Shown here: positions 37,404-46,307 of the stretch, one piece after another
Numbering within the stretch: position 1 is the first letter of the stretch
Layout of the letters: each line of letters begins with the position of its first letter
Assembly (NCBI RefSeq): GCF_002946835.1
Contig: NZ_CP026652.1
Coordinates: 7,130,001-7,194,000 of the forward strand
Direction: 5' to 3'
From: Streptomyces dengpaensis
GTDB taxonomy: Bacteria > Actinomycetota > Actinomycetes > Streptomycetales > Streptomycetaceae
DNA length: 64,000 bases
Notes under the pieces: generated by a model
Told to the model about the DNA's origin: nothing
The model's input: the letters and a program-made list of their open reading frames with translations, nothing else
Databases searched by the model: none
Program-made: the position numbers and the translations under genes

Positions 37404-37466
37404 GATGTAAAGAAGTTCATCGAGGACAAGTACAAGGGATCGGTCCTGCCGGTCACCGCCGGCTGA
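37404..37466 (+). pseudogene. Leftover C-terminus of a second metQ
   Basis: Translation of 37404-37466 is DVKKFIEDKYKGSVLPVTAG-stop, homologous to the intact end EVKKFIESKYAGSVIPSF of metQ three bases upstream. It has no start and is not reachable past the TAG. It is what would remain after recombination between tandem metQ copies or partial allele replacement. Confidence 0.85.
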
Positions 37467-37505
37467 CGGCCCTTCTCACCGCACGGGGTCCACTCCATCA
37501 CCCGG

Positions 37506-37539
37506 TGGGGGTCCCCCACGCCCTTCGGGCAGTGGGGGA
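37506..37539. terminator. Palindromic element, family B (copy 2), acting as metNIQ terminator
   Basis: TCCCCCAC (37512-37519) pairs with GTGGGGGA (37532-37539); inside, GCCC pairs with GGGC around TTC. In reverse orientation it shows the family ends TCCCCCA...GGGGGACCCCCA. It lies 40 bases past the metQ remnant and is well placed to end the operon. Confidence 0.75.
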
Positions 37540-37643
37540 CGACCCCGTGGTGCAGTTCAGTGCTTTCATGCTGCATGCTGGGCAGTTCAACGGGCCGACC
37601 GGTTTCCCGCGGCCCCGAAGTCCCGACGGTTACGGAGCGGCGC

Positions 37644-38282
37644 ATGACGAGCACCTTCCCCGACATCTCCATCAGCACGGAGCGGTTGGTCCTGCGTGCG
37701 CTCGACGAGGACGACGTACCCGCGCTGGCCGAGATGATGAACGACGAGATGGTGGCGGCCTGGACGTCGGTGCCCCAGCCCTTCACCGAGGAAGGCGCCC
37801 GCACCTGGATCACCGAGTACGCGCCCACGGAACGCACGGAGGGCCGCGGACTCGACCTCGCCGTCACCGAGTTCCTCACCCAGCGCCTGGTCGGCGTCAT
37901 CCAGCTCGGCAAGACGAACTGGCACGTACGGTCCACCGAACTCTCGTACATCATCGCCCCCTGGGCGCGCGGCGAGGGCTACGCCTCCGAGGCGGCGCTC
38001 GCCACCGCCCGATGGCTCTTCGGCGACCAGAAGTTCGAGCGCATCGAACTGCGTACGGCCGCCGACAACACCGCCTCGCAGCAGGTCGCCCAGAAGCTGG
38101 GCTGTATCAGCGAGGGCGTCCTGCGCAACGCCTGCATAGCCCGCACCCGTACCGAGGACGGAACCTGGGTCGACGTGCGCACCGACTTCATCGTATGGAG
38201 CCTGCTCCCGGAGGACCTCGAAGGAGTCGGCGAGCAGCTCGCCGACTCCGGTGGATTCACGTCGTACTCCGACTGGAACTGA
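37644..38282 (+). CDS. GNAT-family acetyltransferase (RimJ/RimL-like)
   Basis: A 212-residue protein. N-terminal ISTERLVLRALDEDDVPALA is the RimJ/RimL-type start; acetyl-CoA region: ELSYIIAPWARGEGYASEAA, and RIELRTAADNTASQQVAQKL, LGCISEGVLRNACIA is the usual end. Such enzymes acetylate protein or antibiotic amines; the substrate is unknown. Ribosome binding site GGAGCGGCGC-ATG. Stands alone between metNIQ and cobL. Confidence 0.85.
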   Translation: MTSTFPDISISTERLVLRALDEDDVPALAEMMNDEMVAAWTSVPQPFTEEGARTWITEYAPTERTEGRGLDLAVTEFLTQRLVGVIQLGKTNWHVRSTELSYIIAPWARGEGYASEAALATARWLFGDQKFERIELRTAADNTASQQVAQKLGCISEGVLRNACIARTRTEDGTWVDVRTDFIVWSLLPEDLEGVGEQLADSGGFTSYSDWN

Positions 38283-38458
38283 GAACCACGGGAGCCTCGA
38301 CCAGGGACTCGGGAGTCCCGCGCCACCTCCGCGGGACCGCTCCCACGCCCCGGAGCCCGTCGCTGCGCCGTCCGGCCGCACCAGGTACCCTCACGGAGCC
38401 CGCCCCGACCGTGGGCTGCCCCTGACGACCTGCGTAAACCTTCTGGAGACTGACGACG

Positions 38459-39670
38459 ATGGCCGACCGGGTCACGGTGATCGGCTGGGACGGCTCGCCG
38501 CTGACTGCCGCGGCGCGCTCGGCGCTCGGTGCCGCCACGCTGGTGGCCGGCGCGGGCCACCACCTCGCGCTCCCCGAGGTGCCCGCGGCCGCCGAACGCA
38601 TCCGCCTCGGCAGCGTCGCCCTCGCCGCCCGCCGGATCGCGAACCACCGGGGCACCGCCGTCGTCCTCGCCGACGGTGACCCGGGCTTCTTCGGAGTCGT
38701 ACGTACCCTGCGAGGCCCCGAGTTCGGCCTGGAGGTCGAAGTCGTGCCCGCCGTCTCCTCGGTGGCCGCCGCCTTCGCCCGCGCCGGAATGCCCTGGGAC
38801 GACGCACAGGTGGTCGTCGCACATGCCCGCACCCTGCGACGCGCGGTGAATGTATGTCGCGCCCACACTAAGGTCGCTGTCCTCACCTCTCCCGGCGCCG
38901 GCCCCGCCGAACTCGGTCTGCTCCTCGAAGGAGTGCACCGCACCTTCGTCATCTGCGAGGAACTCGGCACCGCCCGCGAACGCGTCACGATCCTCACCTC
39001 CGACAAGGTCGCCGACCACACCTGGCGCGACCCCAACGTCGTCATCGTCATCGGCGGCTTCGTGGCCGCGGCCGAGGGCGGCGGCTGGACCGCCGGTCGC
39101 GACCCCGGCAGCGGACCGCGCGGCTGGGCGCTGCCCGCCGAGGCGTACGGAGGTGCGCTCGGCGAAGGCGAAACGGATCTGCTGCGCGCCGCCCAACTCG
39201 CCCGCCTGGGCCCGCGCGTCGGCGACCTCGTCTGGGACATCGGCTCCGGCAGCGGCGCCTTCGCCACGGAGGCCGCGCGCACCGGCGCCGCCGTCCTCGC
39301 GGTCGACCGCAACCCGGGCTCCTGCGCCCGCACCGAGGACTCCGCGCGCCGCTTCGGCGTCCAGATGCAGATCGTGCAGGGCACCGCGCCGCATGTCCTG
39401 GAGAACCTTCCCGAGCCCGACGTCGTACGCGTCGGGGGCGGGGGAGCGGCGGTGGTCTCGGCCGTCGCCGACCGCCGTCCGCAGCGCATCGTGACGCACG
39501 CCGCGACCCGCGACGCGGCCGAACTCATCGGCCGGGACCTGACGGAGCACGGCTACCAGGTCGAGTGCGCCCTCATCCAGTCCGTCGAACTCGACACGAG
39601 GGCCTGGACGGAGAAGGAACGGAGCGTTGCGTTCCTCATCGCCGGACGCCTGCCTGATCGCGCCCCGTGA
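38459..39670 (+). CDS. cobL: Precorrin-6Y C5,15-methyltransferase (decarboxylating), CbiE-CbiT fusion
   Basis: A 403-residue fusion as usual for aerobic-type CobL. The N-terminal half is a tetrapyrrole methylase (VTVIGWDGSPLTAAARSALG, VVLADGDPGFFGVVRTLRG). The C-terminal half is a class I SAM methyltransferase (GDLVWDIGSGSGAFATEAAR, then LAVDRNPGSCARTEDSARRF). Methylates C5 and C15 of precorrin-6Y and decarboxylates the acetate side chain in corrin synthesis. Upstream 176 bases have no obvious riboswitch. Other corrin genes in the window are bluB-cobT and cobA; the rest of the pathway is elsewhere. Confidence 0.95.
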   Translation: MADRVTVIGWDGSPLTAAARSALGAATLVAGAGHHLALPEVPAAAERIRLGSVALAARRIANHRGTAVVLADGDPGFFGVVRTLRGPEFGLEVEVVPAVSSVAAAFARAGMPWDDAQVVVAHARTLRRAVNVCRAHTKVAVLTSPGAGPAELGLLLEGVHRTFVICEELGTARERVTILTSDKVADHTWRDPNVVIVIGGFVAAAEGGGWTAGRDPGSGPRGWALPAEAYGGALGEGETDLLRAAQLARLGPRVGDLVWDIGSGSGAFATEAARTGAAVLAVDRNPGSCARTEDSARRFGVQMQIVQGTAPHVLENLPEPDVVRVGGGGAAVVSAVADRRPQRIVTHAATRDAAELIGRDLTEHGYQVECALIQSVELDTRAWTEKERSVAFLIAGRLPDRAP

Positions 39671-40016
39671 TCCTGTCGTCATACCGCGCGCGGTAGGCTG
39701 GCCGATCGTTGTACCGCTCCCGGGGGGTCGGCCTTTCGTAGGTCAATGTCCGGAAAACGCGCCCGTTTTGAGGCGTGTGTGGTACGGCAGAAGCCGGAGG
39801 ACGCGCAACGTGGCGCAGTCCACAGCGGGGCCTCGCGGATCAAGGTGACGCGGAGGCGGGACGACCGGGACAATGCCAGTTAATGGCTTTGTCGTCTTTC
39901 TGGGCCGGTCATTCGTGCCGCTGGGCACGCACGCTCGTTCTTGACTGTGGGGCGGTCGGTGCGCCGTTCCGGGCGAGCTGGACTTGGAAGCACTAACCGA
40001 TGGGCGAGGGGTACGC
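39671..40016. other. 346-base region between cobL and bluB-cobT
   Basis: Hairpins: AAAACG-CGCC-CGTTTT (about 39756-39771) and GCGGTA ... TACCGC around 39689-39716. A possible 12-codon open frame starts at GTG 39810 behind GGAGG (MAQSTAGPRGSR then TGA). I looked for a B12 box and did not find one. The region is moderately lower in GC than its neighbours and probably holds the promoter and leader of the downstream gene. Confidence 0.5.
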
Positions 40017-43000
40017 ATGACCGACACCGGCCAGGTCCCGGGCGAGGGACTGCCGGAGAACGCAGGCATGGTGGAGCAGCCGGGCGTCACCGCGCCGGGC
40101 GCGTACACCTTCCTCGACCCCTCCGAGAACCCCGCCGAAGACGACGACCTGCTCCTGATGCCCGGAGCGCAGGGCGCGTGGGGCAACGAGGTGCCGCCGC
40201 CTGCCCCGGTGCCGTTCGTCCACGAGCCGGGTCCGCACGAGCCGGGTCCGCACGAGACGGCCGGGCGCGACAGCGGCTCCGTCGACCTCGGCGCTGTCCG
40301 CATGCCGAGTCCCGCGCCCGCCCCGCAGCCGACGCCGCCACGCCGCCCGCTGCACCTGGGCCCGCCGACGCCCGACGGTTCGTCGAGCCCGGTGCGCTCG
40401 CTGGCCGACCGCGGCCCGGCGGGCGCGCCGGTGAGCCCCGCTCCCGTCGCCCCGGCGCCCGCGGCCGCTCCCGTAACTCCCGTACGGCACGCGGGTCCGC
40501 CGACGGTCGGGCCCGAGTACCTCGATGTCTCGCAGTTCGGCGAGACCCCGCCGCAGGGCGCGGTGCCGTGGGGCGCTCCGCCGGTCGCCTCCGAGGCGGC
40601 GGGCGCAGAAACGGTCGTCCCGGAGGCCGGGCAGACGCCTGCGCCCGTGATGGCCCACGAGGTCCCGGGTGCCGCTGAGGCGCCGCGGGGCGCGGAGGCC
40701 GCTCCGGTGGAGGCGGCCCAGGCGGGGGTCGCCGAGGTCCAGCCGCCCGTGCACGCGGTCCAGGTCGCGGAGGGTTCGTTCGCCCCGCAGGGCGCCCCCC
40801 AGGGCCCCGCGGAAGCGCAGGCTCCCGAGGCCGTGCCCGCCCTGGACGGCTCGCTCGACCCGCGGGCCGCGCATGCCGGACAGACTGCGGACGCGACGCC
40901 CTTGCCTGCGGCGTCGGCGGCACCGGAAGCACCGGCGACCCCGGAGTTTCCCCACGCCCTCCACGCGGCCGACGCCACCGAGTTCCCCGGACACGCAGGC
41001 GGCGACGTCCACGTCCACGTATCCGCGCACGAGGCCGCACCGGCGCGGATCCCGGCGGACGGCGAGCACTTCACGCCCGCTCAGGCGGCGCACGACGCCC
41101 CGCAGCAGATCGCCGACCCGGCTGCCGTCGCCCCGGCCGCCGTCGACCAGATCGCCGTCGCCCCGGCCGCCTACGGAGCCGATGGAGCAGCCGCGGCCGA
41201 GCCCGAGGCCCAGGTCCCCGCCCAGGCCCACCAGTTCGGGAACCCCGGTGTCCATATCCCGGAATCTGCCGCCCAGTTCGCGGACGCGCGATCTCACGCG
41301 GAGGCCGCGCCGCCGCTCGCGGAGCACGCGCCGCACGTTCGCGCCCCCGCGCAGGCAGCGCTCACTGTGGACGCGGACGCCTCGTACGGCGGTGTGGTCC
41401 CCGGCCTGGAAGCCTTCCCGGCCCAGCAGTTCGCGGATCCGGCCGCCTTCGCCGCGACCGACGCCGCCGAGGAGTCGCACGGAGTGCCGGTTGGGGTGAC
41501 CGCCCACGCGGAGGCCCCCCAGGCGTCCGTGGGCGGGTCCCACGGCGAGCAGCACTTCCCCGGTGCCGGGGACGCGGCAGGTGCGTCCGGGCTCCCAGGC
41601 GCTCCTGTGGAGTCTCACGCGGACCACAGCCTCGGCCAGTTCGTCCCCGTGGAGGGCACGGTGCCGACGACTCCGCACCTGGCCCCGACCCCGCCGCACG
41701 CCATGACCGTGCCGCCCCTCCCCGTTGAGGAGCAGCCCACGGCCGAGGAGCCCGCGGAGGAGGCGATCGCGATGGCGCCCGCCCCCGCCGAGGAGATCGT
41801 CGACCAGAACGCGGACCAGATCACCGAGCAGCTCACCGAGCAGCTCACCGAGCAGGTCACCGAGGAGCCCGCAGAGGAGCCCGCCGAGCGATCCTCGGAA
41901 ACTGCCGCGCAGAGCCCCGCCGCCGAAGCGGAGCCGATCGCTCCGCCCGTCGTACCGGCGCCCCGCGAACCCGAAGCCGAAACCGAGACACCCCTCGTGC
42001 CGGAGCCGCCCGCCGCGGCCCCGGAGCCCGTAGTCGCACAGCAAGCGGATGACCTGGACACCCAGGGCGCCGACCAGGAAGAGAGCACGGCCGCAGTGGA
42101 AGACGTACGAGAGTCCACCGGCCCGGCGGCACCCGGATACGGCGACGCCGAGCGCGAGGCCGTGCTGCGCGTGATGCGCGAGCGCCGCGACATCCGCAAC
42201 GGCTTCCGCAGCGACCCGATCCCGCACGACGTCCTGCTCCGCGTGCTGGAGGCCGCGCACACCGCGCCGTCCGTCGGCCACTCCCAGCCCTGGGACTTCG
42301 TCGTCATCCGCTCCGCCGAGACCCGGCGGTCGATGCACGAACTGGCGACCCGTCAGCGCGAGGCGTACGCGAAGTCGCTGCCCAAGGGCCGTGCGAAGCA
42401 GTTCAAGGAACTGAAGATCGAGGCCATCCTCGACACCCCGGTGAACATCGTCGTCACCGCCGACCCGACCCGCGGCGGCCGCCACACCCTGGGCCGTCAC
42501 ACCCAGCCGCAGATGGCCCCGTACTCCTCCGCGCTCGCGGTCGAGAACCTGTGGCTCGCGGCCCGCGCCGAGGGCCTCGGCGTCGGCTGGGTCAGCTTCT
42601 TCGACGAGCGCGAGATGGTCCGCGCCCTCGGCCTCCCCGAGCACCTCGAAGTGGTGGCGTACCTCTGCGTCGGCTACGTCGACGAGTTCCCGGACGAGCC
42701 CGAGCTGATGCAGGCCGGCTGGTCCAAGCGCCGCCCGCTGTCCTGGGTCGTGCACGAGGAGACGTACGGCCGTCGCGCCCTGCCCGGCGAGGAGCCGCAC
42801 GACCTGCTCGCCGAGACGGTCTCCAACATCCGCCCGCTCGACGCCAAGGCGCTCGGCGAGGCGTGGGAGCGCCAGAAGCGGATGACCAAGCCCGCAGGTG
42901 CGCTCGGCATGCTGGAGATCATCTCCGCACAGCTGTCGGGCCTGTCCCGGATGTGCCCGCCGCCGATCCCGGAGCCGGCCGCCGTCGCGATCTTCGCGGG

Positions 43001-43853
43001 CGACCACGGCGTGCATGCCCAGGGCGTCACCCCCTGGCCGCAGGAGGTCACCGCCCAGATGGTGGCCAACTTCCTCGGCGGCGGCGCGGTCTGCAACGCC
43101 TTCGCCAACCAGGTGGGCGCCGAGGTCTGCGTCGTCGACGTGGGTGTCGCCTCCGACCTCCCCGCGACCCCGGGTCTTCTGCCGCGCAAGGTCCGCGCGG
43201 GCACCGCCGACATGACGACGGGCCCCGCGCTGACCCGCGAGGACGTCATCGCGGCGATCGAGGTGGGCATCGAGACCGCCCGCGACCTGGTGGCGGCGGG
43301 CAACAAGGCGCTGCTGACCGGCGAAATGGGCATCGCCAACACGACGGCGTCCGCTGCCCTGATCTCGGTCTTCACGGGCACCGACCCGTCCGAGGTGACG
43401 GGCCGGGGCACCGGCATCAACGACGAGACCCTGGCCCGCAAGACCGAGGTCGTACGCCGCGCCATCGAACTCCACCAGCCGGACCCCGCCGACCCCATCG
43501 GCGTCCTCGCGGCCATCGGCGGCCTCGAACACGCCGCCATGGTCGGCCTCCTCCTCGGCGGCGCCTCCCTCCGTACGCCGGTGATCCTGGACGGCGTCAG
43601 CGCCGGCGCCGCCGCCCTCGTGGCCCGCGCTATCGCCCCCGAGGCCCTCGCGGCCTGCATCGCGGGCCACCGCAGTGCCGAGCCCGGCCACGTGGCCGCC
43701 CTGAACAAGCTGGGCCTGCGCCCGCTGGTCGACCTGGACCTCCGCCTGGGCGAGGGCACGGGCGCGTTGCTGGCACTCCCGGTCGTGCAGAGCGCGGCGA
43801 GGGCGATGCACGAGGTGGCGACCTTCGATTCGGCAGGGGTGACCGAGAAGTAA
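40017..43853 (+). CDS. cobT: BluB-CobT fusion with long disordered N-terminal extension
   Basis: A 1278-residue protein, GAGGGG six bases before ATG. Residues 1 to ~705 are low-complexity, Ala/Pro/Glu-rich (GPHEPGPHE, TEQLTEQLTEQVTEEPAEEP) without membrane segments. Residues ~710-920 match 5,6-dimethylbenzimidazole synthase BluB (RRDIRNGFRSDPIPHDVLLR, SVGHSQPWDFVVIRS, VGWVSFFDEREMVRALGL). Residues ~925-1278 match nicotinate-nucleotide:DMB phosphoribosyltransferase (KPAGALGMLEIISAQLSG, AIFAGDHGVHAQGVTPWP, and near the end LRLGEGTGALLALP with the catalytic Glu). It thus makes the lower ligand and activates it for cobalamin. The extension far exceeds either family. Confidence 0.95.
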   Translation: MTDTGQVPGEGLPENAGMVEQPGVTAPGAYTFLDPSENPAEDDDLLLMPGAQGAWGNEVPPPAPVPFVHEPGPHEPGPHETAGRDSGSVDLGAVRMPSPAPAPQPTPPRRPLHLGPPTPDGSSSPVRSLADRGPAGAPVSPAPVAPAPAAAPVTPVRHAGPPTVGPEYLDVSQFGETPPQGAVPWGAPPVASEAAGAETVVPEAGQTPAPVMAHEVPGAAEAPRGAEAAPVEAAQAGVAEVQPPVHAVQVAEGSFAPQGAPQGPAEAQAPEAVPALDGSLDPRAAHAGQTADATPLPAASAAPEAPATPEFPHALHAADATEFPGHAGGDVHVHVSAHEAAPARIPADGEHFTPAQAAHDAPQQIADPAAVAPAAVDQIAVAPAAYGADGAAAAEPEAQVPAQAHQFGNPGVHIPESAAQFADARSHAEAAPPLAEHAPHVRAPAQAALTVDADASYGGVVPGLEAFPAQQFADPAAFAATDAAEESHGVPVGVTAHAEAPQASVGGSHGEQHFPGAGDAAGASGLPGAPVESHADHSLGQFVPVEGTVPTTPHLAPTPPHAMTVPPLPVEEQPTAEEPAEEAIAMAPAPAEEIVDQNADQITEQLTEQLTEQVTEEPAEEPAERSSETAAQSPAAEAEPIAPPVVPAPREPEAETETPLVPEPPAAAPEPVVAQQADDLDTQGADQEESTAAVEDVRESTGPAAPGYGDAEREAVLRVMRERRDIRNGFRSDPIPHDVLLRVLEAAHTAPSVGHSQPWDFVVIRSAETRRSMHELATRQREAYAKSLPKGRAKQFKELKIEAILDTPVNIVVTADPTRGGRHTLGRHTQPQMAPYSSALAVENLWLAARAEGLGVGWVSFFDEREMVRALGLPEHLEVVAYLCVGYVDEFPDEPELMQAGWSKRRPLSWVVHEETYGRRALPGEEPHDLLAETVSNIRPLDAKALGEAWERQKRMTKPAGALGMLEIISAQLSGLSRMCPPPIPEPAAVAIFAGDHGVHAQGVTPWPQEVTAQMVANFLGGGAVCNAFANQVGAEVCVVDVGVASDLPATPGLLPRKVRAGTADMTTGPALTREDVIAAIEVGIETARDLVAAGNKALLTGEMGIANTTASAALISVFTGTDPSEVTGRGTGINDETLARKTEVVRRAIELHQPDPADPIGVLAAIGGLEHAAMVGLLLGGASLRTPVILDGVSAGAAALVARAIAPEALAACIAGHRSAEPGHVAALNKLGLRPLVDLDLRLGEGTGALLALPVVQSAARAMHEVATFDSAGVTEK

Positions 43854-43860
43854 GTGCCGC

Positions 43861-43936
43861 GGCTGTGGGCAGTCGTTCCTCCCCAGTGCCTTAAGGGCCT
43901 GGGAGGTATCCCCAGCGGCGGAACGGGTGGGCACAG
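43861..43936. repeat. Nested repeats: family A interrupted by family B
   Basis: Left half of A: GCTGTGGGCAGTCGTTC (43861-43877). Inserted B: TCCCCAGTGCCTTAAGGGCC then TGGGAGGTATCCCCA, 43878-43913. Right half of A: GCGGCGGAACGGGTGGGCAC then AGC (to 43936). An uninterrupted A copy is at 48735-48778, so the order of insertion (B into A) is clear. Confidence 0.8.
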
Positions 43937-43967
43937 CCGCCCACAGCCCGCAGACGAACGGGGGGTC

Positions 43968-44010
43968 CGGGGGCGCAGCCCCCGGTTTCGGGAAGGGGCT
44001 GGGCTTGGGG
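43968..44010. repeat. Dispersed repeat, family C (copy 2)
   Basis: GGGGGGTCCGGGGGCGCAGC, then CCCCGGTTTCGGGAAGGGG. Same layout as copy 1 (CTGGGGGC-GGA-GCCCCCAG at 10158) with T-A changed to C-G in the stem. Confidence 0.7.
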
Positions 44011-44132
44011 AAAGAAACCCCACCCAGCCCAGCCCCCCACCCGCCCCGCACCCTAAAATCCGCATGTCAGGGGCAACTCCAGAGCCGTAGGGGCCCCGCC
44101 CAGCAAAGCCCCGCACGAGGAGCCGCACCGCC

Positions 44133-45365
44133 ATGGCCGAACACCCCGCCTACCCCGTAGGCCTCCGCCTCACCGGCCGCCGCGTGGTCGTCCTCGGCGG
44201 CGGCCAGGTGGCCCAACGCCGCCTCCCGGCGCTCATCGCGGCAGGCGCGGACATCCACCTCGTATCCCCGCAGGCGACCCCGTCCGTCGAGGCGATGGCC
44301 GACGCGGGCGAGATCACCTGGACGAAGCGCCCGTACGAGGACGGCGACCTCGCCGACGCCTGGTACGCGCTGATCGCCACCAGTGACCCCACGGCGAATA
44401 CCGCGGCCTCCGCCGAGGCGGAGCGGCACCGCGTCTGGTGCGTCCGCTCCGACGACGCCGACGCGGCGACCGCCTGGACCCCGGCCACGGGCCACAGCGC
44501 GGGCGTGACGGTGGCGGTCCTCACGACGGAGGCCAAGGGCCGCGACCCCCGCCACACCGCCGCGATCCGTGACGCCGTGGTGGAGGGCCTCCGCGACGGC
44601 ACCCTGGTGGCGCCGCACCACCGCACCCGCACGCCGGGCGTCGCCCTGGTCGGCGGCGGCCCCGGCGACCCGGACCTGATCACCGTCCGCGGCCGCCGTC
44701 TGCTCGCCGAGGCCGACGTGGTCATCGCGGACCGCCTCGGCCCGCGCGATCTGCTCGCCGAACTCCCGCCGCACGTCGAGGTGATCGACGCGGCGAAGAT
44801 CCCGTACGGCCGTTACATGGCCCAGGAGGCCATCAACAACGCGCTGATCGAGCACGCGAAGCAGGGCAAGTCCGTCGTACGACTCAAGGGCGGTGACCCG
44901 TTCGTCTTCGGCCGCGGCATGGAGGAGGCCCTGGCGCTCGCCGAGGCGGGCATCGCCTGCACGGTCGTCCCCGGCATCTCCAGCTCGATCTCGGTGCCGG
45001 GCGCGGCCGGCATCCCGGTCACCCACCGGGGTGTCGCGCATGAGTTCACCGTGGTCAGCGGGCATGTCGCGCCCGACGACGAACGGTCACTCGTCGACTG
45101 GGCGTCCCTGGCGAAGCTGCGGGGCACGCTCGTCGTCCTCATGGGCGTCGACAAGATCGGCAAGATCGCCGAAACCCTCGTCGCGCACGGAAAGCCGGCC
45201 GACACCCCCGTGGCCCTCGTCCAGGAGGGCACGACCGCCGCGCAGCGCCGCGTCGATGCGACCCTGGCGACGGTCGCCGAGACCGTACGCACCGAGGACG
45301 TGAAGCCCCCGGCGGTGATCGTCATCGGCGAGGTCGTGAACGTAGGCCCCGGACTTCACAAGTAA
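44133..45365 (+). CDS. cobA: Uroporphyrinogen-III C-methyltransferase fused to siroheme-synthase N-terminal domain
   Basis: A 410-residue two-domain protein. The N-terminal ~160 residues resemble the precorrin-2 dehydrogenase/ferrochelatase part of CysG (YPVGLRLTGRRVVVLGGGQV, AQRRLPALIAAGADIHLVSP). The C-terminal domain is SUMT: VALVGGGPGDPDLITVRGRR, VVIADRLGPRDLLAELPPHV, VVRLKGGDPFVFGRGMEEAL, VVPGISSSISVPGAAGIPVT. Makes precorrin-2 for corrin and siroheme. ATG lies 20-odd bases past a spacer with GAGGAGCC. Probably transcribed with the TrmH gene 64 bases downstream. Confidence 0.92.
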   Translation: MAEHPAYPVGLRLTGRRVVVLGGGQVAQRRLPALIAAGADIHLVSPQATPSVEAMADAGEITWTKRPYEDGDLADAWYALIATSDPTANTAASAEAERHRVWCVRSDDADAATAWTPATGHSAGVTVAVLTTEAKGRDPRHTAAIRDAVVEGLRDGTLVAPHHRTRTPGVALVGGGPGDPDLITVRGRRLLAEADVVIADRLGPRDLLAELPPHVEVIDAAKIPYGRYMAQEAINNALIEHAKQGKSVVRLKGGDPFVFGRGMEEALALAEAGIACTVVPGISSSISVPGAAGIPVTHRGVAHEFTVVSGHVAPDDERSLVDWASLAKLRGTLVVLMGVDKIGKIAETLVAHGKPADTPVALVQEGTTAAQRRVDATLATVAETVRTEDVKPPAVIVIGEVVNVGPGLHK

Positions 45366-45429
45366 CCACGGGTAACCCAACCCGTCCCCAGCCGTTGGCA
45401 CCGCATCCAGGACAAGGCAGTATCACCCT

Positions 45430-46248
45430 GTGGCCGATCTCATCACCATTGAGAACCCCGACGACCCGCGTCTGCGCGACTACACGGGCCTGACCGACGT
45501 GGAGTTGCGCCGCAAGCGCGAACCCGCCGAGGGCCTGTTCATCGCCGAGGGCGAGAAGGTCATCAGACGGGCCAAGGACGCCGGGTACGAGATGCGCTCG
45601 ATGCTGCTCTCCGCCAAGTGGGTCGACGTCATGCGCGACGTCATCGACGAACTCCCGGCCCCGGTGTACGCCGTCAGCCCGGAGCTGGCCGAGCAGGTCA
45701 CCGGCTATCACGTGCACCGCGGTGCGCTCGCCTCCATGCAGCGCAAGCCGCTGCCGGCGGCGGAGGAACTCCTGCGGTCCGCGCGCCGGGTGGTCGTCAT
45801 GGAGTCGGTCAACGACCACACCAACATCGGCGCGATCTTCCGCTCGGCCGCCGCCCTCGGCATGGACGCGGTCCTGCTCTCCCCGGACTGCGCCGACCCG
45901 CTTTACCGCCGGTCCGTGAAGGTCTCCATGGGCGCGGTCTTCTCGGTCCCGTACGCGCGTCTCGACACCTGGCCCAAGGGCCTGGAGTCGGTCCGCGACG
46001 CCGGCTTCACGCTGCTCGCCCTCACGCCGGACGAGAAGGCGAAGTCCCTCGACGAGGCCGCCCCGCACCGTATGGACCGCGTCGCGCTGATGCTCGGCGC
46101 GGAGGGCGACGGCCTCTCCACGAAGGCCCTGATGGCGGCGGACGAATGGGTCCGCATCCCCATGGCCCACGGCGTCGACTCCCTCAATGTAGGCGCGGCG
46201 GCCGCGGTGGCCTTCTACGCGGTGACCACGGGGCGCCCGCAGGGCTAG
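45430..46248 (+). CDS. TrmH/SpoU-family RNA 2'-O-methyltransferase
   Basis: A 272-residue SPOUT methyltransferase. GTG start. Motif 1: VNDHTNIGAIFRSAAALGMD; motif 2: ALMLGAEGDGLSTKALM; motif 3: IPMAHGVDSLNVGAAAAVAF - the trefoil-knot SAM site. The N-terminal ~85 residues (LRDYTGLTDVELRRKREPAE, GLFIAEGEKVIRRA) are the RNA-substrate-binding extension. The target rRNA or tRNA position is unknown. Confidence 0.92.
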   Translation: MADLITIENPDDPRLRDYTGLTDVELRRKREPAEGLFIAEGEKVIRRAKDAGYEMRSMLLSAKWVDVMRDVIDELPAPVYAVSPELAEQVTGYHVHRGALASMQRKPLPAAEELLRSARRVVVMESVNDHTNIGAIFRSAAALGMDAVLLSPDCADPLYRRSVKVSMGAVFSVPYARLDTWPKGLESVRDAGFTLLALTPDEKAKSLDEAAPHRMDRVALMLGAEGDGLSTKALMAADEWVRIPMAHGVDSLNVGAAAAVAFYAVTTGRPQG

Positions 46249-46307
46249 GCGCCCGCGCCCCGTCAACAGCAGGGGGCGTTGGCGCGACCCATCACGGACG
46301 ACCGTGG

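Noticed and set aside
39671..40016. Cobalamin riboswitch
   Set aside because: No B12-box-like AGCC-GGAGACC-GCC sequence.
39993..44051. A very long open frame on the minus strand, opposite the BluB-CobT gene (~1350 codons)
   Set aside because: It mirrors the plus-strand gene, has no recognisable domain, and open antisense frames are expected in high-GC DNA. The plus strand has clear BluB and CobT motifs.
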